64,000 nucleotides of DNA from Azoarcus sp. (GCA_031285965.1 JAITVD010000066.1:1-64000); one strand, 5' to 3'. Shown: positions 39,693-50,021, counted from the stretch's first letter. Numbers and translations: made by a program. Notes: generated by a model not told the origin, from the sequence alone.

Positions 39693-42096
39693 GAGATTTG
39701 ACCTTGCCTTCCAGCCCGGCGACCTCGCTTTCAAGGGCGGGCAGGGTTTGCCCGTACCGCTCGGTCAATTCGGCCACGCGCTCCGCAATGCGGTGGCTCA
39801 CCGCCGTATAGAGCGCGTCGATGCCGCTCCTTATCGCGCGGAACCATTTGCGTTCCAGGAGCAACTCCAGACATTCCTTGTCGTCCAGTTGGGAATACCG
39901 CGCGCGGGTTTTTTCATCCAATGCGGCGCGAAGGTCTTTCACGGCCTTGGCATCTTTTTCTATCTTCAACAGCAATTTGTGAATCGCTCTAAGAACGTCG
40001 TTATCCTCTTTGCCAAGGAGAGCCGTTTGCAGGATATGGTTCAACGCCTTTTTGTCAATTTTTCCGTTTTCTCCAAGAATGCTGTGGATAACCGAATCTT
40101 CCTCGGCATTCTCAATCATTTCGTCCCGTTCCGCCTGCGCCGCAGCGATGTCGGCTTCCTTCGCGTCAATCGCTTTCTGCTCGGTGGCAAAAAACTTTTC
40201 TATGACAAGGCTTTTCGGCACGAGCCTGCCGTCCCAGCCCGTTTCTTTCTTTTTCTTTTCGGCGGTTTTTCTGTTTTCGGTTTCCTTATAAAACACTTCG
40301 ATGCCGCGAATTGCCTCGTAGCCGTCCTGCACCAGGAGATACACGTCATCGGACATCGTTTCGTTCCAGTAGGAGAGCAGCGCCTCATAGGCGTCGTATT
40401 TGTCCACGAGGGCGACTGGCTCGAAGCCGCCCAGGATTTCTTCGGCAAGCTCCACAATCAGGCGCTTCGGCCTCGTCGCGCCGCTGATGGCGCGGAGCTT
40501 GCCGTCCGCGTGGGCTTTCCACTGCGCAAAAGCCGCCTCAACCGTGCCGGCATAAGCGGCAAATTCCGCATCGCCGAAAATGGCGTCGCGCACCTCGTCT
40601 TTGCCCACTGCCAGCGCGTCGAAACCCTCGCGGAACGGCGCGAACAATTGCCCGCGCAGGTTCGGAAAGGCTTGCCAATAGCGTGAAAGGCTCTCCACGT
40701 CCGCCGCCGGAATGCCGCCGTTCAGGTGGCCGTCGATGCTCTGCGCGTCCTCCGCTTCGCCGCCGTCGATGTAGCGGGGAATGTTCAGGTTGCAGGCGTT
40801 CTTTTCCCATATTTCGTCGTCCGGCACAAAACGGGAATATTTTTGCAGTTCAATCCGCTGGTTGAACACCGTCGTAATCTTGTAAACGTCGCGCTCGCGC
40901 AGGCGGTTCTTGTTGCCGTCCTTGATGAAGTCGCGGCTGGCGTCAATCATGAAAATGCCGTCCCGCTCGTCGGCGTTTTCCTTGTCAATCACGAGGATGC
41001 AGGCGGGAATGCCCGTGCCGTAAAAAAGGTTGGCGGGCAGGCCGATGATGCCCTTAATCAGCCCCCGGTCGATGAGCGACTGGCGGATGGCGGCCTCGGC
41101 GTTGCCCCGGAACAGCACGCCGTGCGGCAGGATGACCGCCGCCTTGCCGTTGGGCTTCAAGGATTTGATGATGTGCAGCAGCCAGGCGAAATCGCCGTTC
41201 TTCTGCGGCGGGCGGTCGCCGTAGCCGTCGAAGCGGTCGTAATCCTTCAAGCCGTGCGTCCAGTTCTTATCGGAAAACGGCGGATTGACCACGGCAAAAT
41301 CAAATTTCCGCAAAACGCCGTCCAAGCCCTCATGTTTATATTGCGGGTCGGAAAACGTGCTGTAGCCGCCTTTAATCTCAGCGGTCGACTGGTTATGCAG
41401 AACGGTGTTCATCCGGGCCAGCCCGGCGGTCGTGATGTCTTTTTCCTGTCCGTAGATTGAAACCCTGGCGTTCGCGGGCGCGATTTCCACGGCGCGAAGG
41501 AGCAGGGAGCCGGAGCCGCACGCCGGGTCGTACAAAGTGACGCCGCTGCCCGTGGCGTGCTCGATGCCCACGACTTTGGCGAGGATGCGGGACACTTCGG
41601 CGGGGGTGTAGAACTGCCCCTTGCTCTTGCCGCTTTCGGTGGCGAAGTTGCGCATCAGGTATTCGTAGGCATCCCCGATGATGTCGTCGCCATCCGCGTG
41701 GTTCTTTGAGAAGTCGGGCATCTGGTCGCGGAAAATACTGAGCAGCTCGGAGAGCTTGTCCACCATTTCCAGGCCCTTGCCGAGCTTGTCCCCGTCATTG
41801 AAATGCGCGTTGTCGATCACCCCCCGCAGGTTGTTGGCTTCGGCAAGGCGGGCGATGATTTTGTCCATTCCCTCGCCGATGTTCTTGCTGCCAATCAGCG
41901 CGAGCATGTCGTCGAAACCGCCGCCTTCCGGCACGTCGATGTCGCCGTAGTCCACGCCCTTGAATTTGTCCGAAACGTATTTCACGAACAACAGGGTAAG
42001 GATGTAATCCTTGTACTGGGAACTGTCCATGCCGCCGCGCAAGCTGTCGCAGCTTGCCCAGAGGCTTGAGTAGAGTTCGCTTTTTTTGACGGCCAT
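39664..42096 (-). CDS. hsdM: Type I restriction enzyme methyltransferase subunit
   Basis: N6-adenine methyltransferase subunit. It has an N-terminal helical domain (YKDYILTLLFVKYVSDKF), SAM-binding DPACGSGSLLLRA near 190 and catalytic NPPFSDKNW near 270. At 810 residues it is longer than E. coli HsdM (about 530). The extra C-terminal 300 residues are largely helical and charged (AEKKKKETGWDGRLV…ESEVAGLEGKVKSHLKKMGF), as in the longer family branch. It is the first gene of the operon hsdM-hsdS-rhuM-hsdR-peptidase. Confidence 0.95.
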   Translation of the reverse strand: MAVKKSELYSSLWASCDSLRGGMDSSQYKDYILTLLFVKYVSDKFKGVDYGDIDVPEGGGFDDMLALIGSKNIGEGMDKIIARLAEANNLRGVIDNAHFNDGDKLGKGLEMVDKLSELLSIFRDQMPDFSKNHADGDDIIGDAYEYLMRNFATESGKSKGQFYTPAEVSRILAKVVGIEHATGSGVTLYDPACGSGSLLLRAVEIAPANARVSIYGQEKDITTAGLARMNTVLHNQSTAEIKGGYSTFSDPQYKHEGLDGVLRKFDFAVVNPPFSDKNWTHGLKDYDRFDGYGDRPPQKNGDFAWLLHIIKSLKPNGKAAVILPHGVLFRGNAEAAIRQSLIDRGLIKGIIGLPANLFYGTGIPACILVIDKENADERDGIFMIDASRDFIKDGNKNRLRERDVYKITTVFNQRIELQKYSRFVPDDEIWEKNACNLNIPRYIDGGEAEDAQSIDGHLNGGIPAADVESLSRYWQAFPNLRGQLFAPFREGFDALAVGKDEVRDAIFGDAEFAAYAGTVEAAFAQWKAHADGKLRAISGATRPKRLIVELAEEILGGFEPVALVDKYDAYEALLSYWNETMSDDVYLLVQDGYEAIRGIEVFYKETENRKTAEKKKKETGWDGRLVPKSLVIEKFFATEQKAIDAKEADIAAAQAERDEMIENAEEDSVIHSILGENGKIDKKALNHILQTALLGKEDNDVLRAIHKLLLKIEKDAKAVKDLRAALDEKTRARYSQLDDKECLELLLERKWFRAIRSGIDALYTAVSHRIAERVAELTERYGQTLPALESEVAGLEGKVKSHLKKMGFAG

Positions 42097-42127
42097 GCGG
42101 GTTGCCTTTTAAGGGGTTCGTTTTGTG

Positions 42128-43087
42128 TCAGCGCCCCATTTTGCCCGCATGGGAGGATGGATGAAAGCGCACCACGGCGCTGCCGTCGGGGCGGATGTTT
42201 GGCGGTTTGGCGTTGGCGGTTTTCCAGGCGTGGCCTTGGATGATTTCCGCCGTGACGGGCAGGCGGCCTTCGCGGCGGCGGGCTTCGTAGCGTTCGCGGG
42301 CGTGTTCCCAGCCTGTGCGCCCGGATAGGCCGCGTGGGCGGGCTTGGGCGGCGTTGCGGGCGGCGTTGGCGCGAAGGTCGGCAAACAGGGCATCGAGGCG
42401 CTCGTAGGTGAGCGTTGCCATGTCCATCTCGATGACGGGGTCAGAGAATCCGGCGGCGATGAGGGCATCGCCGAGGTCGTGCATGTCGATGAAGCTGTGA
42501 ACGCGGCATCCGGCGCGGGCGGGGAGGATTTCGCGCAGTTCGCGCAGGGTGTCCGGCCCGAGGCTGGAGAACAGGATTAACCCGCCCGTTTCCGTGACGC
42601 GGCACATTTCGCGGAAAACGGGCAAGGGGTCGGCAATGAAAGGCAGCGTGAGGTTTGCCCAGACCAGTGAAACGGCATTGTCCGCGAGCGGCAGCCGCGT
42701 AGCTTCCGCAGCGGTGAGGTGGAGCGGCGGCGGTTTTTTGCCAAACAGGCGGCGCAGCGGCGGGGTGGGCGGGGCAATCCGCGCGCGGGCGCGGGCGAGC
42801 AGGGGCGCGGCAAGGTCGATGCCGATGCGCTCGGCGTCTGGGTAACGTTCCCCGAGGCGCTTGAGGTCATGCCCTTCGGCGCAGCCAAGGTCGAGGATAC
42901 GGCGGGGCGCGACGCGGATGACATCGAGCCGCTCGTCCATGCGGCGGGCGATTTCGCGGGTCAGGAAATCAGCGCCGGTTTCGGCGGCGCTGGCTCGCGG
43001 CGCGGCTTGTTGGATGCGCCGCCGCACCAGCGCGGCATCCAGTTGGAAGCCTTGCGCGGAAGGGGAGCCAGCGCCGGGCGCGTCCAC
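42128..43087 (-). CDS. bioC: Malonyl-[acyl-carrier protein] O-methyltransferase
   Basis: SAM-dependent enzyme that starts pimeloyl synthesis for biotin. Motif I is RRILDLGCAEGHDLKRLGE, motif IV region NAVSLVWANLTLPFI, and SSLGPDTLREL follows. I chose a GTG at 43087, two bases after the bioB stop, giving 319 residues. The ORF track runs on to 43729, but that extension is antisense-like sequence in the bioB region. The N-terminal FQLDAALVRRRIQQAA block corresponds to the usual BioC start. Cotranscribed with bioB. Confidence 0.9.
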   Translation of the reverse strand: MDAPGAGSPSAQGFQLDAALVRRRIQQAAPRASAAETGADFLTREIARRMDERLDVIRVAPRRILDLGCAEGHDLKRLGERYPDAERIGIDLAAPLLARARARIAPPTPPLRRLFGKKPPPLHLTAAEATRLPLADNAVSLVWANLTLPFIADPLPVFREMCRVTETGGLILFSSLGPDTLRELREILPARAGCRVHSFIDMHDLGDALIAAGFSDPVIEMDMATLTYERLDALFADLRANAARNAAQARPRGLSGRTGWEHARERYEARRREGRLPVTAEIIQGHAWKTANAKPPNIRPDGSAVVRFHPSSHAGKMGR

Positions 43088-43089
43088 GC

Positions 43090-44085
43090 TTAGATGGAGA
43101 CGAGGTTCAGCCGCGCAAACAGGCGCATGTCGCCGTCGGCATCGGCATTGCCCGTGGTCAGGAGGCGTTCGCCATAAAAGATGGAATTGGCGCCCGCCAT
43201 GAAGCAAAGCGCCTGCAATTCGTCGCTCATCTGTTCGCGTCCCGCCGACAGGCGCACGAAACTGGCGGGCATGGCGATACGCGCCACGGCAATGGTGCGG
43301 ACGAAATCGAAGGGGTCGATGGCATCCGCGTCCGCGAGCGGCGTGCCGGGAAAGGCGATGAGCTTGTTGATGGGAACCGATTCCGGCGGCGGTTCCATGT
43401 TGGCCAGCGCGGCGATGAGGCTTGCGCGTCCCGCTTGGTTTTCGCCCATGCCGACGATGCCGCCGGAACAGACATTGATGCCCGCTTCGCGCACTTTTTC
43501 GATGGTGTCGAGCCGGTCTTGCAAGGTGTGGGTGGTGATGACCTTGCCGTAGTTTTCGGGCGCGGTGTCGATATTGTGGTTGTAGTAGTCCAGTCCGGCA
43601 TCCGCGAGTTGCCGCGCCTGTTCGGCATCCAGCATGCCGAGGGTGACGCAGGTTTCCAGCCCGAGCTTTTTGACTTCGCTCACCATCTCGATGACGGCGG
43701 CGAGGTCTTTTTCCTTGGGGCTGCGCCATGCCGCGCCCATGCAGAAGCGGGAGGAGCCACTTTCTTTGGCGGCGCGGGCGTGTTCGAGCACTTTGTCGAG
43801 CGGCATCAGGGCTTCGCGCACCAGCCCCGTGCCGTGGCGGGCGGATTGCGAGCAGTAGCCGCAGTCTTCGGAACAGCCCCCGGTTTTGATGGAGAGCAGG
43901 GTCGAACGCTGCACTTCGCCTGCCTTGAAATGGACGCGGTGCGCTTCTTGCGCCCGGAACATCAAATCCATGAAAGGCAGCGCGAACAGCGCCTCGATGG
44001 CGGCAACGCTCCAGCGGGCATTGGGGTTTTCTGGAGCGGGCTGCGGCGGGCGGGGGGAAAAAGCGACGGTGGATTCTGTTGTCAT
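43090..44085 (-). CDS. bioB: Biotin synthase
   Basis: Radical SAM enzyme inserting sulfur into dethiobiotin. The 4Fe-4S motif is [19 protein letters not shown], and the 2Fe-2S ligands include the arginine and cysteines of [18 protein letters not shown] and [12 protein letters not shown]. 331 residues, full length. Transcribed divergently from alaA. bioA, bioF and bioD are not in the window. Confidence 0.97.
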   Translation of the reverse strand: MTTESTVAFSPRPPQPAPENPNARWSVAAIEALFALPFMDLMFRAQEAHRVHFKAGEVQRSTLLSIKTGGCSEDCGYCSQSARHGTGLVREALMPLDKVLEHARAAKESGSSRFCMGAAWRSPKEKDLAAVIEMVSEVKKLGLETCVTLGMLDAEQARQLADAGLDYYNHNIDTAPENYGKVITTHTLQDRLDTIEKVREAGINVCSGGIVGMGENQAGRASLIAALANMEPPPESVPINKLIAFPGTPLADADAIDPFDFVRTIAVARIAMPASFVRLSAGREQMSDELQALCFMAGANSIFYGERLLTTGNADADGDMRLFARLNLVSI

Positions 44086-44246
44086 GATTTTGGATGAGGT
44101 CTCTAATCGGGGAAGCCGAGATTCTTATCCAGCGGGCAAAAGCAAGTCAAATCGTCGCCCCATAAATTGCCGCTTCATCCGGCGCGGTCTAAAATGCCCG
44201 CCTTTCGCTGTCCATTTGGAACGGCGCGTTTGGAAGGAGAATCGGC

Positions 44247-45557
44247 ATGAAAATGGCAGAACAGGCTCCAACGTCGGCGGAGGCGTTGCCCGCGAAGGCC
44301 GTCGGCGCGGCGGCTGAGGGCGAGAGCCAGCATGCCCCGGTTTTCAAGTCCGGCAAGCTCGCGGACGTTTGCTACGACATCCGTGGCCCGGTGCTCACCC
44401 GCGCCAAGCAGCTTGAGGACGAGGGCCACAATATCATCCGGCTCAATATTGGCAACCTTGCGCCTTTTGGGTTCGACGTGCCCGACGAAATCCAGCGGGA
44501 CATGATTCGCAACTTGCCGCAGTCGTCCGCCTATTCGGACTCGAAAGGGATTTTCGCGGCGCGCAAGGCGGTGATGCACTACACGCAGCAGAAGGGCATC
44601 AAGGGCGTGGACGTTGAGGATGTCTATATCGGCAACGGCGTTTCGGAGCTGATTGTGATGGCGATGAACGCGCTTTTGAACACGGGCGACGAAGTGCTGA
44701 TTCCCGCGCCCGACTATCCGCTCTGGACGGCGGCGGTTTCGCTCTCCGGCGGACGGCCCGTGCATTACCTATGCGACGAAGGGGCGGGCTGGCTGCCCGA
44801 TTTGGACGATATGCGCCGCAAAATTACGCCCAACACACGCGCTATTGTCGTCATCAACCCGAATAACCCGACCGGGGCGATTTATCCAGATGAGGTGCTG
44901 CGGGAAATCATCGCCATCGCCCGCGAGCACGGGCTTATCCTTTATTCCGACGAGGTGTATGACAAGGTGCTCTACGAGGGCGCGGCGCACACTTCGCTGG
45001 CGTCGCTCTCGGAAGATGTGCTGACCATCATCTTCAATGGTCTCTCGAAGAATTATCGCGCTTGCGGCTATCGCGCCGGATGGATGGTGGTGTGCGGCGA
45101 CAAGCGCCACGCGAACGATTACATCGAGGGGCTGGACATGCTGGCCTCGATGCGCCTGTGCGCGAACGTGCCCGGCCAGTACGCGATTCAGACCGCGCTC
45201 GGCGGCTATCAGAGCATCAACGAATTGGTCAGCGAAGGCGGCAGGCTGCGCCACCAGCGCGATTTGACATGGGAACTGCTGACGGCGATTCCGGGGGTGT
45301 CCTGCGTCAAGCCGATGGCGACGCTCTACATGTTCCCAAAGCTCGACCCCCAGATGTACCCCATCAAAGACGACCAAGCGTTCATCACCGAACTGCTCGA
45401 AACCGAACGGGTGCTGCTGGTGCAAGGCACGGGCTTCAACTGGCCGCATCCCGACCATTTCCGCGTGGTCTTTCTGCCGTATGAAGAAGATTTGCGCGAG
45501 GCCATCGGGCGCATTGCGCGGTTTCTTGACGTTTACCGCAAGCGGCACGGGAGCTAA
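44247..45557 (+). CDS. alaA: Alanine-synthesising aminotransferase (AlaA-like)
   Basis: PLP-dependent class I aminotransferase making alanine from pyruvate and glutamate. The PLP lysine lies in NGLSKNYRACGYRAGWM near 270. INPNNPTGAIYPDEV and YSDEVYDKVLYEGA are the other cofactor blocks. 436 residues with about 30 extra N-terminal residues relative to E. coli AlaA. aaggag precedes the ATG. The order alaA-GNAT-hom, with overlapping genes, marks an amino acid operon. Confidence 0.93.
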   Translation: MKMAEQAPTSAEALPAKAVGAAAEGESQHAPVFKSGKLADVCYDIRGPVLTRAKQLEDEGHNIIRLNIGNLAPFGFDVPDEIQRDMIRNLPQSSAYSDSKGIFAARKAVMHYTQQKGIKGVDVEDVYIGNGVSELIVMAMNALLNTGDEVLIPAPDYPLWTAAVSLSGGRPVHYLCDEGAGWLPDLDDMRRKITPNTRAIVVINPNNPTGAIYPDEVLREIIAIAREHGLILYSDEVYDKVLYEGAAHTSLASLSEDVLTIIFNGLSKNYRACGYRAGWMVVCGDKRHANDYIEGLDMLASMRLCANVPGQYAIQTALGGYQSINELVSEGGRLRHQRDLTWELLTAIPGVSCVKPMATLYMFPKLDPQMYPIKDDQAFITELLETERVLLVQGTGFNWPHPDHFRVVFLPYEEDLREAIGRIARFLDVYRKRHGS

Positions 45558-46009
45558 TGGCACTTTCCATCGTGACCATGACCCGCGTGGATGAAGATGC
45601 GGCGGCGCAATGGCTGGGCAAGGCGGAAGCGGTGCATCGCCAGTTGCGCGACCGTTTGCCCGCGGGTTCCAATGCTTACCGTGCGGCGCTGGCGCGGGTG
45701 CTCGCGGGGGGCGCTCGCCTCAGCCTTGCGGTGGAGGAAGGGGCGGTCAAGGGGCTGGCGCTATGGCGTGTCGTTGACAACACTTACGAGCAACGGCGCT
45801 TGTACATAGATGATTTAGTTACGGATGCCGCCTTTCGTTCGCAGGGCATCGGACATGCTTTGCTGGATTGGCTGGAACGCCAAGCGGGGACGCTTTCCTG
45901 TACGGTGCTGGCGTTGGATTCCGGTGTGCAGCGTAACGAAGCGCATCGTTTTTATTTTCGGGAAGGTTTTTCCATCCCTTCATTTTGTTTCAGGAAAACA
46001 TTGGCATGA
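45557..46009 (+). CDS. GNAT-family N-acetyltransferase
   Basis: 150 residues with the acetyl-CoA loop TDAAFRSQGIGHALLDWLE and the C-terminal NEAHRFYFREGF. It starts on the last base of the alaA stop (TAATG) and ends in an ATGA overlap with hom. Substrate unknown; coupling to hom and alaA suggests an amino acid or related metabolite. Confidence 0.9.
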   Translation: MALSIVTMTRVDEDAAAQWLGKAEAVHRQLRDRLPAGSNAYRAALARVLAGGARLSLAVEEGAVKGLALWRVVDNTYEQRRLYIDDLVTDAAFRSQGIGHALLDWLERQAGTLSCTVLALDSGVQRNEAHRFYFREGFSIPSFCFRKTLA

Positions 46010-47313
46010 AACCGATCAATGTGGGGTTGCTGGGCATCGGCACGGTAGGCGGCGGGGTGTTCTCCGTCCTTGAGCGCAACGCGGACGAGATTGCCCGACG
46101 GGCGGGGCGCGAGATTCGCATTGCCGTGGTGGCGGACCGGGACGTTGAACGCGCCCGACGCTTCACTAACGGCAGCGTGAAGGTTACGGATGACGCTATG
46201 AGCGTGACACGCGACCCGGATGTCGACATCGTCGTTGAACTCATCGGCGGCTATGGCGTGGCAAAAGATTTGGCGCTCTCGGCTATCGAAAACGGCAAGC
46301 ATGTGGTGACGGCCAACAAGGCGCTGCTGGCGGTGCATGGAAATGAGATTTTTGCCGCCGCGCGCCGACGCGACGTGATGGTGGCTTTTGAAGCGGCAGT
46401 GGCGGGAGGCATCCCCATCATCAAGGCGCTGCGCGAGGGGCTGTCCGCCAACCGCATCGAGTGGGTGGCGGGCATCATCAACGGCACGACCAATTTCATC
46501 CTGTCCGAAATGCGGGACAAGGGGCTGCCGTTCGCCGAAGTGCTGAAAGAAGCGCAGCGGCTTGGGTATGCCGAGGCTGACCCGACGTTCGATGTGGAAG
46601 GGGTGGATGCCGCGCACAAGGCGACAATCATGAGCGCCATTGCCTTCGGCATTCCGATGCAGTTTGACAAGGCGCACGTCGAGGGCATTTCCCGGCTGGA
46701 ATCGGTCGACATTGCCTATGCCGGACAACTGGGATACCGAATCAAGCTGCTCGGCATCGCCAGAAAGCGCCCAGAGGGCATCGAACTGCGCGTCCATCCC
46801 GCGCTCGTCCATGCCAGCAGGCTGCTGGCCAATGTGGAAGGCGCGATGAACGCGGTGCTGGTGCAGGGCGACGCTGTGGGGTCGACGCTCTATTACGGCA
46901 AGGGCGCGGGCGCGGAGCCGACCGCCAGCGCGGTCATCGCCGATCTCGTCGACATCACGCGGCTGCATACCGCCGACCCCGAGCATCGCGTGCCGCATCT
47001 GGCTTTCCAGCCGGATAAGGTGCTGGACGTGCCGGTGCTGCCCATTGGGGAGACGGTCACGGCGTTCTACATGCGGATGCGCGTGCAGGACAAGCCCGGC
47101 GTGCTCGCCGACATCACGCGCATTCTTGCCGACAGCGATATTTCCATTGACGCGATGGTTCAGCGGGAAGCGGGCGAGGGCGAGTCGCAGACCGACATCA
47201 TCCTCCTGACCCATCAGACCATTGAGAAGAACGCCGTGTCCGCCATCGGGCGCATCGAGGCGCTCGATTCGGTGCAGGGGAAGGTCACGAAGCTGCGGCT
47301 GGAAACGCTGTAG
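46006..47313 (+). CDS. hom: Homoserine dehydrogenase
   Basis: Reduces aspartate semialdehyde to homoserine for threonine and methionine. NAD(P)-binding GLLGIGTVGGGVFSVL at the N-terminus, catalytic region GGIPIIKALREGLSANRI with GIINGTTNFILSEM, and EGVDAAHKATIMSAIAFG. A C-terminal ACT domain (DKPGVLADITRILADSDIS) suggests feedback regulation. 435 residues from the ATG at 46006. Confidence 0.97.
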   Translation: MKPINVGLLGIGTVGGGVFSVLERNADEIARRAGREIRIAVVADRDVERARRFTNGSVKVTDDAMSVTRDPDVDIVVELIGGYGVAKDLALSAIENGKHVVTANKALLAVHGNEIFAAARRRDVMVAFEAAVAGGIPIIKALREGLSANRIEWVAGIINGTTNFILSEMRDKGLPFAEVLKEAQRLGYAEADPTFDVEGVDAAHKATIMSAIAFGIPMQFDKAHVEGISRLESVDIAYAGQLGYRIKLLGIARKRPEGIELRVHPALVHASRLLANVEGAMNAVLVQGDAVGSTLYYGKGAGAEPTASAVIADLVDITRLHTADPEHRVPHLAFQPDKVLDVPVLPIGETVTAFYMRMRVQDKPGVLADITRILADSDISIDAMVQREAGEGESQTDIILLTHQTIEKNAVSAIGRIEALDSVQGKVTKLRLETL

Positions 47314-47328
47314 GGCAGAGTGGGCGGC

Positions 47329-49122
47329 ATGTTTTCCATCCGCTACGCCATCCGCCCTTCGCGCCCCGAGGCGCATCTGTTCGAGGCGCGATGCACGGTT
47401 TCCCGTCCCGACCCGGACGGGCAGCGGTTTTTTCTGCCGACGTGGATACCCGGCAGTTACATGATTCGTGAGTTCGCCCGCCATATCGTCAGCATCCGTG
47501 CGGAGGCGGGCGGACGGCAGATAGCCATCCAGAAACGCGACAAACAGACTTGGCAGGCCGCAGCCGTGCCGGAAGGCGCGGCGCTGACGGTCATTTACGA
47601 AGTCTACGCTTGGGATTTGTCGGTACGCGCCGCGCATCTGGATCAGACGCACGGCTTTTTCAACGGAACAAGCGTTTTTCTCGCGGCGGAAGGGCAGACC
47701 AACACGCCTTGCCTCGTCGAGATTCAGCCTCCGGCTTTGCCGTGCGGGCAGGGCTGGCGGGTGGCGACTACGTTGCCATGCGCCAAGGGCGAAGCGGGCG
47801 CGGCGCGGGCTTGGGGGTTCGGGCTTTATCGCGCCGACGATTACTTTGATTTGATTGACCATCCGGTCGAAATGGGCGAGTTCTCGCTTGGGCATTTCGA
47901 GGCGGGCGGGGCGCGGCACAGCGTTGCCATCAGCGGGCGGCATGATTGCGATATGGAGAGGCTCTGCGCGGATTTGGCGCGTATCTGCCAGCGGCACATT
48001 GACCTTTTCGGCGCGCCGCCGCCGATGCGGCATTACCTGTTCTTGATGCGGGCTGTGGATGAGGGCTACGGCGGGCTGGAGCATCGCGCCTCAACGGCGC
48101 TCATCGTCCGGCGGGACCATTTGCCGCATCGCGGCATGAAGGAAGCGTCGGACGGCTACATGGCTTGCCTTGGTCTCTGTAGCCATGAATATTTCCATCT
48201 CTGGAATGTCAAGCGGATTCGCCCCGCCGTGTTTGACCCGCCCGATTTCTCGCGTGAAAACCATACGCGCTTGCTGTGGGCTTTCGAGGGCTTCACCTCC
48301 TATTATGACGACCTTGCGCTGGTGCGCTCGGGCGCTATCGGCATGGGCGGCTACCTCGGGCTGCTGGGAAAAACCATCTCCTCCGTGCTGCAAGCGCCGG
48401 GAAGGTTCCGGCAAAGCGTGGGGCAATCTTCGTTCGACGCTTGGACGCATTATTACCGGCAGGACGAAAATTCGCCCAATACCATCGTCAGTTATTACAC
48501 CAAGGGCGCGCTCATTGCGCTGGCGCTGGATTTGCGGCTGCGGCTGGACAGCGCGGGCGCTCGCGGCCTTGACGATGTAATGCGTGCCTTGTGGCGGCGC
48601 TACGGTTTGACGGGCGAGGGCGTGCCGGAGGAAGGTGTTTTCGATGCGGTCATGGACATCGGGGGGAGCAAGCTCGCCCGCTGGCTGCGCAAGGTGGCGG
48701 AAGGGACGGACGACCTGCCGCTGGCGAAATGGCTCAAGCCGTTCGGCGTGCGCTGCCAGATTGAAGCCGCCCGCGCCGCGCTGTCGCTGGGCATCCGGCT
48801 GGAAAAAGGCAAGGCGGCGCGTATCGCAACCGCCTATGACGGCGGCGCGGCGCAAAAAGCGGGGCTGTCGGCGGGCGACACGCTGATTGCCTTGGATAGC
48901 TTGCGGGTCGATGCCGACAGCCTGCCGAAAATGCTGGAGCGCCGCCGCAGCGGCGAACAGGTTGAAATCCACGCTTTCCGGCGCGACGAACTGATGCGTT
49001 TTGAGCTTGAACTGGCGCCCGCCCCGCTGGATACGGCAAAGCTGAGCCTAGACACCAAACCGGGCAAAGCGGCAAAGGTTTTGCGGGACGGCTGGCTGGG
49101 CAATGCCGTGGAAAAATGTTGA
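47329..49122 (+). CDS. M61-family glycyl aminopeptidase with PDZ domain
   Basis: 597 residues. The zincin motif is SHEYFHLWNVKRIRP near 285, and the glutamate ligand lies in AFEGFTSYYDDL. A PDZ domain at about 495-580 reads IATAYDGGAAQKAGLSAGDTLIAL. No signal peptide is evident. M61 enzymes remove N-terminal glycine or acidic residues. The ATG at 47329 is chosen; a GTG at 47320 is also possible. It overlaps the radical SAM gene by 7 nt. Confidence 0.92.
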   Translation: MFSIRYAIRPSRPEAHLFEARCTVSRPDPDGQRFFLPTWIPGSYMIREFARHIVSIRAEAGGRQIAIQKRDKQTWQAAAVPEGAALTVIYEVYAWDLSVRAAHLDQTHGFFNGTSVFLAAEGQTNTPCLVEIQPPALPCGQGWRVATTLPCAKGEAGAARAWGFGLYRADDYFDLIDHPVEMGEFSLGHFEAGGARHSVAISGRHDCDMERLCADLARICQRHIDLFGAPPPMRHYLFLMRAVDEGYGGLEHRASTALIVRRDHLPHRGMKEASDGYMACLGLCSHEYFHLWNVKRIRPAVFDPPDFSRENHTRLLWAFEGFTSYYDDLALVRSGAIGMGGYLGLLGKTISSVLQAPGRFRQSVGQSSFDAWTHYYRQDENSPNTIVSYYTKGALIALALDLRLRLDSAGARGLDDVMRALWRRYGLTGEGVPEEGVFDAVMDIGGSKLARWLRKVAEGTDDLPLAKWLKPFGVRCQIEAARAALSLGIRLEKGKAARIATAYDGGAAQKAGLSAGDTLIALDSLRVDADSLPKMLERRRSGEQVEIHAFRRDELMRFELELAPAPLDTAKLSLDTKPGKAAKVLRDGWLGNAVEKC

Positions 49123-49949
49123 CCGCCTCCGACCACAGCCGCGTGCTGGAGGGGTTTGCATACGTTTACCCAGTGCTTTCCCGGCGGGCGGGCGGGGTGT
49201 CGGTCGGCATCAACCTCAACCCGAACAACGCTTGCAACTGGCAGTGCGTGTATTGCCAAGTACCCGGACTGATACGGGGCAAAGCGCCAAAAATCGACCT
49301 TGGGAAGCTCGAATCCGAACTGCGGGCTTTTCTCATGGCGCTATGCCGGGGCGACTGGCTGCGCCATCACGCGCCAGAAGGCGTGCGGACATTGCGGGAT
49401 ATTGCTTTTTCGGGCAACGGAGAGCCGACCAGCGCAAAGGAATTCGCGGATGCCGTGACCTTGGCGGCTCGCCTGCGCGACGAATTTGAACTTGCCCCGG
49501 CAGTGGCGTTGCGGCTGATTACCAACGGCAGTTTGCTAGGGCAAGAGCGGGTGCGGGAAGGTATCCGTCGGTTGGGACAGGCGGGCGGCGAAGTCTGGTT
49601 CAAGGTCGACGCGGGCAGGGCGGACGCCATCGAGCGAATCAACGGCGTCAGGCTGTCGCCGGAAACGCTTGCCCGCAACCTGAAAACCTGCGCCAGCCTA
49701 TGCCCGACGAAAGTGCAGACATGCGTTTTCCGCTGGGATGGCCTGCCGCCTTCCGCGCCAGAAATAGATGATTGGCTCAATGTCCTGGCAGGCGAGGGCG
49801 CGGCAATACGGGAGGTGCTGCTTTACGGTGTCGCCCGCCCCCCGCGACAGGCTGGCAGCGCGCGCATCAGCCCCTTGTCGGCGGAAGAATTCGACGGAAT
49901 TGCGGAAAAAGCAAAAGAAAAAGGGCTGACGGTGCGCGTCAGCCCTTAA
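49116..49949 (+). CDS. Radical SAM protein
   Basis: 277 residues with the cluster motif CNWQCVYC near 46, preceded by GGVSVGINLNPNN, and the SAM-binding FSGNGEPT. The layout resembles radical SAM proteins related to the wyosine/MoaA-like group, but the substrate is unknown. The final coding bases contain a 10-bp inverted repeat (aagggctgac…gtcagccctt) that ends at the stop codon. Confidence 0.85.
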   Translation: MLTASDHSRVLEGFAYVYPVLSRRAGGVSVGINLNPNNACNWQCVYCQVPGLIRGKAPKIDLGKLESELRAFLMALCRGDWLRHHAPEGVRTLRDIAFSGNGEPTSAKEFADAVTLAARLRDEFELAPAVALRLITNGSLLGQERVREGIRRLGQAGGEVWFKVDAGRADAIERINGVRLSPETLARNLKTCASLCPTKVQTCVFRWDGLPPSAPEIDDWLNVLAGEGAAIREVLLYGVARPPRQAGSARISPLSAEEFDGIAEKAKEKGLTVRVSP

Positions 49950-49967
49950 TTAAACCGGAAACAAAAA

Positions 49968-49996
49968 CAGACCGGGACGGGATGCGCCCCGGTCTG
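49968..49996 (-). terminator. Intrinsic terminator after the XRE regulator gene
   Basis: CAGACCGGG and CCCGGTCTG form a 9-bp stem. On the minus strand it is followed by TTTTTGTTT. It lies 26 bases after the end of the XRE gene. Confidence 0.75.
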
Positions 49997-50021
49997 GCCG
50001 CTATCGCGGCGTTTCCTGAAT

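Noticed and set aside
43088-43729. N-terminal extension of the bioC ORF through bioB
   Set aside because: The extension is an out-of-frame reading of bioB; a GTG two bases after the bioB stop gives a normal BioC.
45952-48084. 710-aa minus-strand ORF opposite hom and the M61 gene
   Set aside because: Antisense shadow of two clear families; histidine/arginine/glutamine-rich with no recognisable motif.
49921-49947. 10-bp hairpin at the end of the radical SAM gene as an intrinsic terminator
   Set aside because: It lies in the coding sequence and is followed by aattaaacc without a T run; it could at most be a weak stop.
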